Both the position numbers and the translations under genes were made by a program. Below the pieces are notes generated by a model. It made no database searches and was not told the DNA's origin. It saw only the letters and a list, made by a program, of their open reading frames with translations. DNA of 36,365 nt from Desulfuromonadales bacterium (lineage in GTDB: Bacteria; Desulfobacterota; Desulfuromonadia; Desulfuromonadales; JAAXQG01): contig JAAXQG010000192.1 in the NCBI GenBank assembly GCA_012974445.1, positions 1-36,365 on the forward strand, written 5' to 3'. This document shows positions 1 to 7,551 of the stretch, piece after piece; the first letter of the stretch is position 1; every line of letters starts with the position of its first letter.

Positions 1-1
1 T

Positions 2-256
2 ATTGCTGCTATGACCGAGGCGCTCAGCCAGGTTGGCGCCCGGGTCGAGGCTCTTCCCGATGGTATGCGCATTGAGGGAGTGCAGAGGCTGCAGGCAGGG
101 ACGGTTCAGTCCTGCGGCGATCATCGTATCGCCATGAGTATGGCCATCGCAGCCCAGTGCGCTCGGGGAGCGATGACCATTGAGGACGTCTCCTGTACCG
201 AGACGTCTTTTCCCGGATTCTGGCAGATGCTGGAATCGGTGCGGGTAAAAAAGTAA
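2..256 (+). CDS. aroA: 3-phosphoshikimate 1-carboxyvinyltransferase (EPSP synthase), C-terminal part
   Basis: This is the last 84 codons of aroA; the gene runs off the left edge of the window. The enzyme joins phosphoenolpyruvate to shikimate-3-phosphate in the cytoplasmic shikimate pathway. The visible part starts IAAMTEAL, the helix that in the family follows the ESDR motif, and contains the CGDHRIAMS signature and the terminal SFPGFWQMLESV tail, all typical of AroA. The next gene would normally be cmk a few tens of bases away, but here 875 bp of repeats intervene and a second version of the aroA tail lies at 1066-1111. The present 3' end may therefore come from a recombined allele. The identity of the family is clear; where this allele came from is inferred. 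Confidence 0.93.
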   Translation: MAAMTEALSQVGARVEALPDGMRIEGVQRLQAGTVQSCGDHRIAMSMAIAAQCARGAMTIEDVSCTETSFPGFWQMLESVRVKK

Positions 257-297
257 AGCTGATTAGCCCAGGCTTGATGGGCACGCTATGCTTTACC

Positions 298-471
298 GCA
301 TCCTGCAGCTTGAAACGGGCACCATTTGCGCCACTCGGTAGGGGCACTGCTTTCCGCGCCCTGTTTTGGCACAAACGCGGTGAGCTGCAAAACACCGGAA
401 CCTATTTCCTGCAGTAGTTACCGACGCAGGGGAGGATGGCAAGACCAGGGCGCAGCAAGCGGCGCCCCTAC
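298..471. repeat. Inverted-repeat element family A, copy 1
   Basis: A 174-bp unit repeated at 622-793 with roughly 88% identity by eye. Inside it, 338-363 and 446-471 are near-perfect inverted repeats of 26 bp: the left arm begins GTAGGGGC and the right arm ends GCGCCCCTAC. The unit contains no credible coding sequence, so it behaves like a non-autonomous, MITE-like palindromic element. The extra flank at 298-337 is shared with copy 2, so the duplicated unit is larger than the inverted-repeat element itself. Confidence 0.8.
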
Positions 472-481
472 TTTTTAGCAC

Positions 482-597
482 GTAGGATGCGGTGAACTTG
501 TGAACCGCATCGGTTTTTAAAATGCTTACTCGGGACCTCAACGCCTCTGCGATTCGCAAGCTATTGATGCGGTTCACTTCGTTCACCAGCATCCTAC
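482..597. repeat. Inverted-repeat element family B
   Basis: A 116-bp element bounded by imperfect inverted repeats of about 30 bp: left arm 482-511 (starts GTAGGATGC, ends CCGCATC) and right arm 566-597 (starts GATGCGG, ends GCATCCTAC). The arms differ by about three changes and one gap. It lies between copies 1 and 2 of family A and has a different arm sequence, so it is a separate family. No open reading frame in it looks real. Confidence 0.75.
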
Positions 598-621
598 ATC
601 GCTGGCGGTGATGGCTTTGCG

Positions 622-793
622 GCATCCTGCGGCTTGAAAAGGGCACCATTTCCGCCACCTGTAGGGGCGCTGCTTGCCGCGCCCTGTTTTGGCACAAGCG
701 TGGTGAGATGCAAAACCCCGGAATCTGTTTCCTGCAGTAGTTACCGACGCAGGGGAGGATGGCAGACCAGGGCGCAGCAAGCGGCGCCCCTAC
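622..793. repeat. Inverted-repeat element family A, copy 2
   Basis: The second full copy of the unit at 298-471. Its inverted-repeat arms are 661-686 and 768-793. This copy has the better-preserved left arm: the core GGGGCGCTGCTTGCCGCGCCC pairs with the right arm with only two mismatches. The middle section, including GTTACCGACGCAGG, is almost unchanged between the copies. Confidence 0.8.
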
Positions 794-816
794 TCGGTCA
801 AAGACGGATCAAAGCG

Positions 817-836
817 GTGGGCAGTGCCCACACTAC
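817..836. repeat. Short palindromic repeat, family C, copy 1
   Basis: GTGGGCAGTGCCCAC followed by ACTAC. The same pattern, GTGGGCAGTACCCAC followed by TCTAC, recurs at 1041-1060. The core is almost perfectly self-complementary. It is too short to assign to a named element. Confidence 0.55.
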
Positions 837-880
837 GAGGCTGTGGTGCAAGAGATTTTGACCAACATCAGGTCTTTTTT

Positions 881-902
881 CCACCACAGAGTTCACAGAG
901 AA
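881..902. repeat. CCACAGAG-type simple motif between repeat elements
   Basis: The stretch CCACCACAGAGTTCACAGAG contains the short direct repeat CACAGAG. From general knowledge, sequences of this style occur as scattered intergenic repeats in many bacterial genomes. There is only one copy in this window, so the call rests on style. Confidence 0.35.
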
Positions 903-926
903 GAGCTGAGAAAAGCAACGCCACCT

Positions 927-1018
927 GTAGGGGCGCTGCTTGCCGCGCCCTGTTTTGGCATAAACGCTATGAGCTGCAAAAACACCGGAACCTGTTTCCT
1001 GCAGTAGTTACCGACGGA
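927..1018. repeat. Inverted-repeat element family A, copy 3, truncated
   Basis: The left arm (927-952) and body match copy 2, but the copy stops after GTTACCGACG and lacks the right inverted-repeat arm. It is therefore a 3'-truncated copy. The sequence after the break differs and leads into the second family C motif at 1041. Confidence 0.75.
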
Positions 1019-1040
1019 GGTGCAGTTTCATAATACAAGG

Positions 1041-1060
1041 GTGGGCAGTACCCACTCTAC
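1041..1060. repeat. Short palindromic repeat, family C, copy 2
   Basis: GTGGGCAGTACCCAC followed by TCTAC; compare 817-836. It sits immediately before the duplicated aroA tail, at the right-hand edge of the repeat nest. Confidence 0.55.
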
Positions 1061-1065
1061 AAGGG

Positions 1066-1111
1066 TTTTCCCGGATTCTGGCAGGCGCTGGAGTCTGTGC
1101 GGGTAAATTAA
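1066..1111 (+). pseudogene. Second, diverged copy of the aroA 3' end
   Basis: Reads FPGFWQALESVRVN then stop, in the same register as the last codons of aroA at 211-256 (FPGFWQMLESVRVKK then stop). The DNA is about 85% identical over 46 bp. It lies 20 bp before the cmk start codon, the normal position for an aroA stop. This fragment is therefore probably the native aroA end, and the intact reading frame at 1-256 arrived with the repeats or by recombination. Confidence 0.8.
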
Positions 1112-1131
1112 GTCAGTAGAGGTGAGAGTTG

Positions 1132-1771
1132 ATGAAAGAACTGATCGTCGCCATCGACGGACCGTCGGGGGCGGGCAAAAGCACCCATGTACCGCTGCGT
1201 GGCGCTGGCTGCTGGGCGCCGGGGGATTGATCCGGCTGATGAGCAGGCGCTGGAGGCACTGTGCGATGGGCTCGATATCCGTTTCGACGGGGAGACCGTA
1301 CTGCTGGGTGAGGAAGATGTGAGCGAGCAGATTCGCACTCCCGAAAACAGCCTCCTGACCTCACGGGTTTCAGCATGCCGCGCCGTGCGGCAGTCAATGG
1401 TGACGCTTCAGCGGCAACTGGCCAGAGACGGCGGTGTGGTGCTCGAAGGTCGGGACATCGGCACGGCGGTCTTTCCTGGCGCCGAGGTGAAGTTTTTCCT
1501 CAGCGCCTCGGCGCGCCAGCGGGGGCTTCGTCGCTACGAGGAGCTGCGGGCAAAAGGGGTCGCGGTGGAGCTGGAGCAGACCATCGCCGAGGTCGAGCAG
1601 AGGGACGCGGCCGACAGTTCCCGGGAGCATGCCCCGCTGATTCAGCCGGAGGATGCTCTTCTGATCGATTCCACTTCCATGAGTATCGAGGAAGTCGCAG
1701 AGCTGATGATCCGTACCGTGCAGGAGCATCGTCAGGCAGCATGCGTCCGGTCCCAGGGGGGCGCTCCATGA
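1132..1771 (+). pseudogene. cmk: Cytidylate kinase, broken by an out-of-frame deletion
   Basis: Cytidylate kinase phosphorylates CMP and dCMP with ATP. The ATG at 1132 has a good ribosome site (AGAGGTGAG) and encodes MKELIVAIDGPSGAGKST, the family P-loop. After the ACC codon the frame is lost and runs to TGA at 1228-1230. The rest of the enzyme continues in another frame from 1187 as MYRCVALAAGRRGID, then VVLEGRDIGTAVFP and REHAPLIQPEDALLID, all cmk hallmarks. Family members have about 19 residues, ending DTGA, between GKST and MYR; these are missing, with a net shift of one base. An ATG at 1187 could start a protein lacking the P-loop, which should be inactive. The deletion could be real or an assembly error. 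The stop overlaps the ispH start (ATGA). Confidence 0.88.
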
Positions 1772-2607
1772 GGGTGGTGCTGGCTAAGAGTGCCGGATTC
1801 TGTTTCGGGGTGAAGCGGGCCACCAATATGGCCTTTGAAGCTGCAGAGTCCAATGCTCGAATCTGTTCCCTTGGGCCGATTATTCATTCCCCTCAGCTCG
1901 TAGAGCGCCTGGAGCGCAAAGGGGTCTCGGTGGTTCGGGAAGTCGATGAAATCGAGGGCAGGGCCGTTATTATCCGCTCTCACGGAGTCAACGCCGAAGT
2001 TCTCGATCAGATCAAGGCGCGGAGCCTGTGCGTTGTGGATGCGACCTGTCCCTTCGTTCAGAAGGCTCAGGAGCATGCCGCGCAGCTCAGCGCCGAAGGC
2101 TACACCGTGGTGATTGTCGGGGAGCCGGAGCATCCCGAGGTTGCCGGGATCTTCTCCTATGCCCGTCAGGGGGATGCTTTTGTCGTGGAGAATCCGAAGG
2201 AGGCCGCAGCTCTGTCGCCGTGCAAGAAGATCGGAGTGGTGGCTCAGACAACCCAGTCCTACGATAATTTCCGGGATATTGTCACCCTCTGTCTGGACAA
2301 GGCCAAGGAGCTGAGAGTTTACAATACCATCTGCAACGCCACCACGGTGCGGCAGGAGGAGGCCAAGCTCATTGCCGATCAGGTGGAGTTGATGCTGGTG
2401 GTTGGTGGATTTAATAGTGCCAATACCACGCGGCTGGCACATATTTGCGCCCAGAGCCAGAATCGCACCCATCATGTAGAAACCGCCGAGGAGCTCAAGG
2501 CCGAGTGGTTTTCAGGTATCGAGACGGTGGGGGTGACAGCCGGGGCCTCAACCCCCCAGTGGATCATTGATGAGGTTCTCGAGCGCATCGAGAACATGGG
2601 AAAATAA
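1768..2607 (+). CDS. ispH: 4-hydroxy-3-methylbut-2-enyl diphosphate reductase
   Basis: Final enzyme of the methylerythritol phosphate route, converting HMBPP to IPP and DMAPP with a [4Fe-4S] cluster. The protein has 279 aa, normal for the family. Three cluster-binding cysteines are visible: C12 in SAGFCFGVKRA, C94 in DATCPFV and C189 in NTICNATTVRQEEA, plus the GASTPQWII motif near the C-terminus. The ATG at 1768 overlaps the cmk stop and gives the exact family N-terminus (MRVVLAKSAGFCFGV). Longer upstream starts in this frame would run through cmk. Translational coupling to cmk is likely, so the cmk lesion may affect its expression. Confidence 0.96.
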   Translation: MRVVLAKSAGFCFGVKRATNMAFEAAESNARICSLGPIIHSPQLVERLERKGVSVVREVDEIEGRAVIIRSHGVNAEVLDQIKARSLCVVDATCPFVQKAQEHAAQLSAEGYTVVIVGEPEHPEVAGIFSYARQGDAFVVENPKEAAALSPCKKIGVVAQTTQSYDNFRDIVTLCLDKAKELRVYNTICNATTVRQEEAKLIADQVELMLVVGGFNSANTTRLAHICAQSQNRTHHVETAEELKAEWFSGIETVGVTAGASTPQWIIDEVLERIENMGK

Positions 2608-2713
2608 AGGCTTTGTTTCAAATATTTTTTATGATAGCTTTACCAACCTATGGCCTAGAAGCCGCCCTGTACTCTTTATTGAGGCAGGTAAATTGTTTGG
2701 GGGTAACTTGTTA

Positions 2714-4438
2714 ATGGTTGATGAGAAAAAAGAACTCAACGAGAACTGCGACGACGAAATGATGGACGAATTTGGCGACTCCGAAATGAGCTTTGAGGAG
2801 CTCTTTGAGGACAGCCTGAAGAAGCTGCGTGTAGGCGAGGTGGTCAGTGGCCACATCGTTCAGGTAACTTCCGATCTGGCAGTTGTCGATGTCGGAGCCA
2901 AGTCTGAGGGTGAAATTCCTCTGCGTGAATTTGCTGACGAAGCTGGCGTGATCAACCTCAAGGTTGGTGATGAGGTTGATGTCCTTTTCGAAGGTCACGA
3001 GGGCGCTTCCGGTCTGGTCAAACTCTCCAAGATCAAAGCTGATCGTCAGAAGGTCTGGGCTAAGCTTGAAGAGGGTAGCGTGGTTGAAGGTCGCATCGTA
3101 AGCCGTATCAAAGGCGGCCTGTCCGTTGATATCGGTCTTACCGCGTTCCTCCCCGGCTCTCAGGTCGATCTTCGTCCTGTTCGCAATCTCGATAAACTTC
3201 TGGGCCAGAGCTTTGATTTCAAGATTATCAAGCTCAATAAGCGTCGCGGAAACATCGTACTGTCTCGCCGTGTACTTCTTGAAGACCTGCGCGAAGAGCA
3301 GCGCAGCGTCACTCTTCAGGAAATCGAAGAAGGCAAGGTTGTCGAGGGTATTGTTAAGAATCTCACCGATTACGGTGCGTTTGTTGATCTCGGCGGTATT
3401 GACGGTCTGCTTCATATCACCGACATGTCTTGGGGCCGGGTCAATCATCCCTCTGATCTCATCGAGGTTGGCGAGAAGATCAATGTTCAGGTTCTCAAGT
3501 TCGACAAAGAAAAAGAGCGTGTTTCTCTGGGCCTGAAGCAGATCACTCCCGATCCCTGGATCGAAGTGGCCTCCAAGTACGAAATCAGCACCCGGGTAAC
3601 CGGTAAGGTCGTCAGTCTCACTGATTATGGCGCATTTATCGAGCTGGAAGACGGCGTCGAGGGACTGATCCATGTCTCTGAAATGAGCTGGACCAAGCGC
3701 ATCAAGCATCCCAGCAAGGTTCTCTCCGTTGGGGACGACCTTGAGACCGTGGTTCTTGCTGTGGACACCGGCAACCGCCGTATCTCCCTGGGGCTCAAGC
3801 AGATCGAGGCCAACCCCTGGGATCTCATCGCTGAGAAATTCCCCATCGGTACCATTATCGAGGGACAGGTCAAGAATATTACCGACTTCGGTATCTTTGT
3901 CGGTGTAGACGAGGGTATTGACGGTCTGGTTCATATCTCTGATCTGGATTGGGTCAAGCGTATTCGTAACCCTGCCGATATCTACAAGAAGGGCGACCTG
4001 GTACAGGCCGTTGTTCTGAATATCGATCGTGACAACGAGCGATTCTCCCTGGGAGTCAAGCAGCTGGCCTCTGATCCCTGGGATGCCATTCCTACTCGTT
4101 TCGCCCCCGGCACCATCATAAAGGGTGATGTTACTTCGGTGACCGATTTCGGTATTTTCCTCCAGCTCGAAGAAGGCATCGAGGGACTGATTCACGTCTC
4201 CGAGATCAGCCACGAGAAGGTCGAAAGCCCCAAGTCCATTGCCAACGAGGGTGACAATATCGAAGCCGTTGTTCTCAACGTGGATATCGCTAATCGCAAG
4301 ATTGCACTGTCTATGAAGAACCTCGAGCGTCAGCGCGAGAAGGCCAATGTTGATGCCTTCATCGGTGCTGATCAGGACGCAACCTCCAACCTCGGGGCAC
4401 TGCTCCAGGGCTGGAACAAGGGTGGCGACAAGGAATAA
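2714..4438 (+). CDS. rpsA: 30S ribosomal protein S1
   Basis: Binds mRNA and helps the 30S subunit unfold structured messages. The protein has 574 aa with an acidic N-terminus and six consecutive S1 (OB-fold) repeats at about residues 38-105, 120-185, 205-275, 290-362, 377-449 and 463-532. Repeats 3 to 6 carry the DYGAF/DFGIF, GLIHVSE/GLVHISD and ISLGLKQ signatures. The ATG at 2714 follows TTTGGGGGTAAC, a good ribosome site. An upstream in-frame start inside ispH would add about 49 unrelated residues and is rejected. The 106-bp gap after ispH and the strong terminator at 4457 suggest a separately controlled transcript. Confidence 0.96.
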   Translation: MVDEKKELNENCDDEMMDEFGDSEMSFEELFEDSLKKLRVGEVVSGHIVQVTSDLAVVDVGAKSEGEIPLREFADEAGVINLKVGDEVDVLFEGHEGASGLVKLSKIKADRQKVWAKLEEGSVVEGRIVSRIKGGLSVDIGLTAFLPGSQVDLRPVRNLDKLLGQSFDFKIIKLNKRRGNIVLSRRVLLEDLREEQRSVTLQEIEEGKVVEGIVKNLTDYGAFVDLGGIDGLLHITDMSWGRVNHPSDLIEVGEKINVQVLKFDKEKERVSLGLKQITPDPWIEVASKYEISTRVTGKVVSLTDYGAFIELEDGVEGLIHVSEMSWTKRIKHPSKVLSVGDDLETVVLAVDTGNRRISLGLKQIEANPWDLIAEKFPIGTIIEGQVKNITDFGIFVGVDEGIDGLVHISDLDWVKRIRNPADIYKKGDLVQAVVLNIDRDNERFSLGVKQLASDPWDAIPTRFAPGTIIKGDVTSVTDFGIFLQLEEGIEGLIHVSEISHEKVESPKSIANEGDNIEAVVLNVDIANRKIALSMKNLERQREKANVDAFIGADQDATSNLGALLQGWNKGGDKE

Positions 4439-4456
4439 TTCCTGATTGTTGAATCT

Positions 4457-4492
4457 GGGCTCCGGTGCAGTAGTGCCGGAGCCCTTTTTTTT
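4457..4492 (+). terminator. Rho-independent terminator after rpsA
   Basis: A perfect 9-bp stem, GGGCTCCGG (4457-4465) with CCGGAGCCC (4476-4484), followed by eight T. The sppA start codon lies only 10 bases after the T run, so the hairpin may limit rpsA read-through into sppA. Confidence 0.92.
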
Positions 4493-4502
4493 GGTTTTAT
4501 AC

Positions 4503-5390
4503 ATGAAGATTAAGCCATGGTTCTGGGGCCTTCTGGTTCTGGGAGTTACATTTATCCTCTGTTGTCTATTGGCGTTCTGGGTTGCCGGTCTTTTTGGTCA
4601 GGGTTCCACTTTGAGCTTCGGCCAGAAGGTGGGCATCGTCCCCATCAAAGGGGTGATACAGGACTCCAGCAAAACACTGGAGGACATCATCGCCTTTCGT
4701 GAAGATGAGTCTGTTCGCGCCATTGTGCTGCGGATTGACTCTCCCGGAGGGGCCGTGGGTCCTTCTCAAGAAATACACAACGAGGTTAAGAAGGCAGCTC
4801 AGGTTAAGCCCGTCGTTGTTTCAATGGGCTCAGTGGCTGCCAGTGGAGGCTACTATGTGGCCGCTGCGGCCCATAGTATTTTTGCTAACCCCGGAACCCT
4901 CACCGGCAGTATCGGTGTGATTATGGAGTTTACGAACGTCGAAGAGCTCTTCGGTATGTTCGGGCTCAAAAGTCTGGTCGTCAAGAGTGGGGAGCATAAG
5001 GATATTGGCTCTTCAGTTCGTCCCATGACGCAGGAGGACAGAGCCATTCTTCAGGCCCTTATCGATGATGTTCATAGCCAGTTTGTCGATGCTGTGGCCT
5101 CGGGGCGTAACATGGAGCCGGCCAGGGCGGCTGAACTCTCCGATGGCCGAATTTATACGGGGCGTCAGGCTCTTGAGCTTGGACTTGTCGATTCTCTCGG
5201 CAATCTTTATGATGCGGTTGACAAGGCCGCTTCGCTGGCGGGAATTCAGGGAAAACCAAAGTTGGTATTTCCCCGGGAGGAAAAGCTTTCCCTGATGAAT
5301 TATCTCGTTCAGGAGGTTGCAACGGCTGTCCGTGACGGAGTCAGAACCACCGTACCGTCGGGGCTTCAATTTTTGTGGACCGGACAATGA
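4503..5390 (+). CDS. sppA: Signal peptide peptidase SppA (short form, S49 family)
   Basis: Membrane-anchored serine protease that degrades leftover signal peptides. The protein has 295 aa, the short Gram-positive/delta type rather than the 600-aa E. coli type. One N-terminal membrane segment (about 7-30) is followed by the S49 domain, with SPGG at 80-83, the catalytic serine S114 in VAASGGYYVA and the likely catalytic lysine K166 in SGEHKDIGS. The spacing of 52 residues matches my recollection of the B. subtilis pair. The ATG at 4503 is chosen because it starts right before the membrane helix. It has no clear Shine-Dalgarno sequence, since the preceding bases are the T run of the rpsA terminator. 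A TTG at 4446 lies before that hairpin and is unlikely. Confidence 0.93.
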   Translation: MKIKPWFWGLLVLGVTFILCCLLAFWVAGLFGQGSTLSFGQKVGIVPIKGVIQDSSKTLEDIIAFREDESVRAIVLRIDSPGGAVGPSQEIHNEVKKAAQVKPVVVSMGSVAASGGYYVAAAAHSIFANPGTLTGSIGVIMEFTNVEELFGMFGLKSLVVKSGEHKDIGSSVRPMTQEDRAILQALIDDVHSQFVDAVASGRNMEPARAAELSDGRIYTGRQALELGLVDSLGNLYDAVDKAASLAGIQGKPKLVFPREEKLSLMNYLVQEVATAVRDGVRTTVPSGLQFLWTGQ

Positions 5391-5409
5391 TGTTTTTTGT
5401 GAGGATCAG

Positions 5410-5694
5410 ATGACCAAGAGTGAATTGATCGAAGAAATTACGGAACAGGATCCGGGTCTCAGCAAGCGCGAGGCTGAGCTTGTGATCAATGCTATTTTTG
5501 ACGGTATCGGCGAGGCTCTCATCTCGGGAGACCGTGTTGAAATCAGGGGATTCGGTTCATTCTCTATACGATGCCGTGATGCACGCGAAGCCCGCAACCC
5601 CAAGAGTGGTGAGCTGGTAAAGATTCCGCCCAAGAAAGTTCCTTTTTTTAAGACAGGTAAAGAGCTGCGTGAACGCGTCAATGGTGACTGCTGA
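5410..5694 (+). CDS. ihfB: Integration host factor subunit beta (HU/IHF family)
   Basis: A 94-aa DNA-bending protein. The start MTKSELIEEI, the block EIRGFGSFSIR and the arm tip ARNPKSGE with KVPFFKTGKELRERV match IHF-beta more closely than HU. It would pair with an alpha subunit encoded elsewhere. The ATG at 5410 follows GTGAGGATC. It lies 19 bp after sppA and is followed by a terminator, so it probably ends that transcript. Distinguishing ihfB from a second HU gene is fairly, but not entirely, certain. Confidence 0.88.
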   Translation: MTKSELIEEITEQDPGLSKREAELVINAIFDGIGEALISGDRVEIRGFGSFSIRCRDAREARNPKSGELVKIPPKKVPFFKTGKELRERVNGDC

Positions 5695-5745
5695 AGCACT
5701 GCAACGCATTGATCAAGTTTTCATCGGTTTCTGACCGAATATTTG

Positions 5746-5784
5746 CAGGCCCTTTTCATTATCGGAGAGGGCCTGTAGTTTTTT
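5746..5784 (+). terminator. Rho-independent terminator after ihfB
   Basis: CAGGCCCT (5746-5753) pairs with AGGGCCTG (5768-5775), followed by TAG and six T. It separates ihfB from the pseudouridine synthase, whose start lies less than 20 bp downstream. Confidence 0.85.
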
Positions 5785-5801
5785 AAATATGAGTGGACGA
5801 A

Positions 5802-6767
5802 ATGGATATTTTTAAGTTTACGGTTCCTCCCGGGGCTTCTGATCTGAGGCTGGATCAGCTCATTGCTTCGGAGCTGGAGGGTTTCTCGCGAACCCTGGCC
5901 CGTGAGGTGATTGATCTGGGCGGAGTTCATGTCAACGGGCGAAGGACGAGTAAGTGCGAGATGATTCCGCCTCAGGGGGCCCGCATTGAGCTCTACCGGG
6001 ATGACCAGTCTCTAGAGCCTTTCAAGCTCAGAGATGATCATATCCTATATCGCGATCCCTATCTGCTTGCGCTGAACAAGCCTGCCGGAGTCGATACCCA
6101 GCCGACTCATGCAAGGTATCGCGGGACGATTTACGAGGCTCTGATTGGTTACCTTCAGAATCCCTTGCGCCCGGACCTCTCGCCGGAGCTGGGCATGGTG
6201 CAGCGGTTGGATCGCGGGACGTCCGGCGTTCTGGTTTTTTCGACTCATACCCTTTCACACCGGCCAATGAGCGAAGCCTTTGTGGGAAGGAAAATCCGTA
6301 AATGTTATCTAGCCCTTGTTCAGGGTTCCCTTCCTGCTGAGACGGGGGAGATCTGCAGTCATCTGGTTCGCTCCCGCAATGGCAACCGGATGATGTCCGT
6401 TAATCGAGGGGGGCGTGAGGCCATTACCCGTTACCGCATGCTTGCCAGTCATGAGGGCGTCAGTCTGGTGGCTGTTGAGATCCTGACGGGCAGGACGCAT
6501 CAGGTGAGAGTTCATATGGCTGAGCAGGGCTGCCCGCTGCTCGGGGACAGCTACTACGGTGGGGTTGATAATTGGGAGGGGGGGCCCATGTTGCGTCCCA
6601 TGCTCCATGCCTTCCATCTGGCTTTTGAGCATCCTGTTTCTGCAGAACCCCTTGCTCTGAGTGCCCCGGTACCTGATGATATGGCATTTCTGGTTGAGCG
6701 ACTCATTCCCGGAGCCTCATCCTTATTGCATCTTGAGAGTTTCGATTCTTTCCAAAAGGATTATTAG
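5802..6767 (+). CDS. RluA-family RNA pseudouridine synthase
   Basis: Converts specific uridines in structured RNA, most likely 23S rRNA, to pseudouridine. The protein has 321 aa: an S4 RNA-binding domain (about 14-65) and a catalytic domain with the motif GMVQRLDRGTSGVLV (catalytic Asp137), then LNKPAGV before it and GRTHQVRVHMA after it. These are standard for RluA, RluC and RluD. The S4 domain excludes RluA itself and favours RluC/RluD, but the RNA target cannot be read from the sequence. The ATG at 5802 is preferred; a GTG at 5793 would add three residues. It is 1 bp from lgt and probably co-transcribed with it. Confidence 0.92.
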   Translation: MDIFKFTVPPGASDLRLDQLIASELEGFSRTLAREVIDLGGVHVNGRRTSKCEMIPPQGARIELYRDDQSLEPFKLRDDHILYRDPYLLALNKPAGVDTQPTHARYRGTIYEALIGYLQNPLRPDLSPELGMVQRLDRGTSGVLVFSTHTLSHRPMSEAFVGRKIRKCYLALVQGSLPAETGEICSHLVRSRNGNRMMSVNRGGREAITRYRMLASHEGVSLVAVEILTGRTHQVRVHMAEQGCPLLGDSYYGGVDNWEGGPMLRPMLHAFHLAFEHPVSAEPLALSAPVPDDMAFLVERLIPGASSLLHLESFDSFQKDY

Positions 6768-6768
6768 T

Positions 6769-7551
6769 ATGACATTTCCTCTGATTGATCCGATCATCAT
6801 TCAGGTTGGCCCTCTGGCGCTGAGGTGGTACGGCCTGATGTATCTACTGGGTTTTAGCGCCGCCTATTTCATCATTGCGCGCCTGTCAAAAATTAGAGGC
6901 ATCAACCTGAGTAAGGAGGATGTCTCTGATTTGCTTTTCTATCTGGTGCTCGGGGTTATTGCCGGTGGGCGTCTGGGGTACTGCTTTTTTTACAACACCT
7001 CCTTTTATCTTCAGCAGCCTCTCAAGGTCTTTTACGTCTGGGAGGGGGGGATGAGTTTTCATGGCGGATTGCTGGGTGTGGTAGTAGCTGGCTGGCTTTT
7101 TGCCCGGAAGAAAAAGCTTCGCGTTCTTCCTCTGGCCGATGTCCTGGTGACGGCTGCTCCTATCGGACTGGGGCTGGGCCGCGTGGGTAACTTTATCAAT
7201 GCTGAGCTCTGGGGGAAGGTTACGGATTTGCCCTGGGCTGTTGTTTTTCCCGGCGCAGGGCCACTGCCCCGCCATCCGAGCCAGCTTTATGAGGCCGTAC
7301 TTGAAGGGCCGGTTCTCTTTCTGCTGCTCTGGGGGTGCCACCGGTTTAAGGCGCCAACGGGAGTCGCCTTCGGAGTTTTCTTCGCCGGGTACGGCTTGTT
7401 TCGTTTTATCGTCGAATTCGTCCGGATGCCAGACGCCCACCTGGGGTATCAGCTGTTGGGGCTGACCCGGGGGCAGTGGTTGTCGCTGCCTATGATTCTG
7501 GTAGGAACCTGTTTTGTGGGATACGCCTTTTATCGCGGGAGAAAGATATGA
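6769..7551 (+). CDS. lgt: Prolipoprotein diacylglyceryl transferase
   Basis: Integral inner-membrane enzyme that moves diacylglycerol from phosphatidylglycerol to the lipobox cysteine of prolipoproteins. The protein has 260 aa with about seven hydrophobic segments. Motifs seen are RWYGLMYLLGF near the N-terminus, GGMSFHGGLLG (the essential histidine), GRVGNFINAELWG (the Lgt signature) and RHPSQLYEA. The ATG at 6769 follows AAGGATTATTAGT with good spacing and is 1 bp after the pseudouridine synthase stop. The window encodes at least five predicted lipoproteins that would be its substrates. Confidence 0.96.
   Translation: MTFPLIDPIIIQVGPLALRWYGLMYLLGFSAAYFIIARLSKIRGINLSKEDVSDLLFYLVLGVIAGGRLGYCFFYNTSFYLQQPLKVFYVWEGGMSFHGGLLGVVVAGWLFARKKKLRVLPLADVLVTAAPIGLGLGRVGNFINAELWGKVTDLPWAVVFPGAGPLPRHPSQLYEAVLEGPVLFLLLWGCHRFKAPTGVAFGVFFAGYGLFRFIVEFVRMPDAHLGYQLLGLTRGQWLSLPMILVGTCFVGYAFYRGRKI

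Noticed and set aside
298-1018. Possible CRISPR array
   Set aside because: Repeats are long (over 90 bp), with inverted arms and unequal spacing and no short uniform spacers. No cas genes are present.
2711-4504. 597-aa open frame on the - strand
   Set aside because: It lies entirely opposite rpsA, whose S1 domains explain the + strand. The antisense protein has no family features and overlaps the rpsA terminator.
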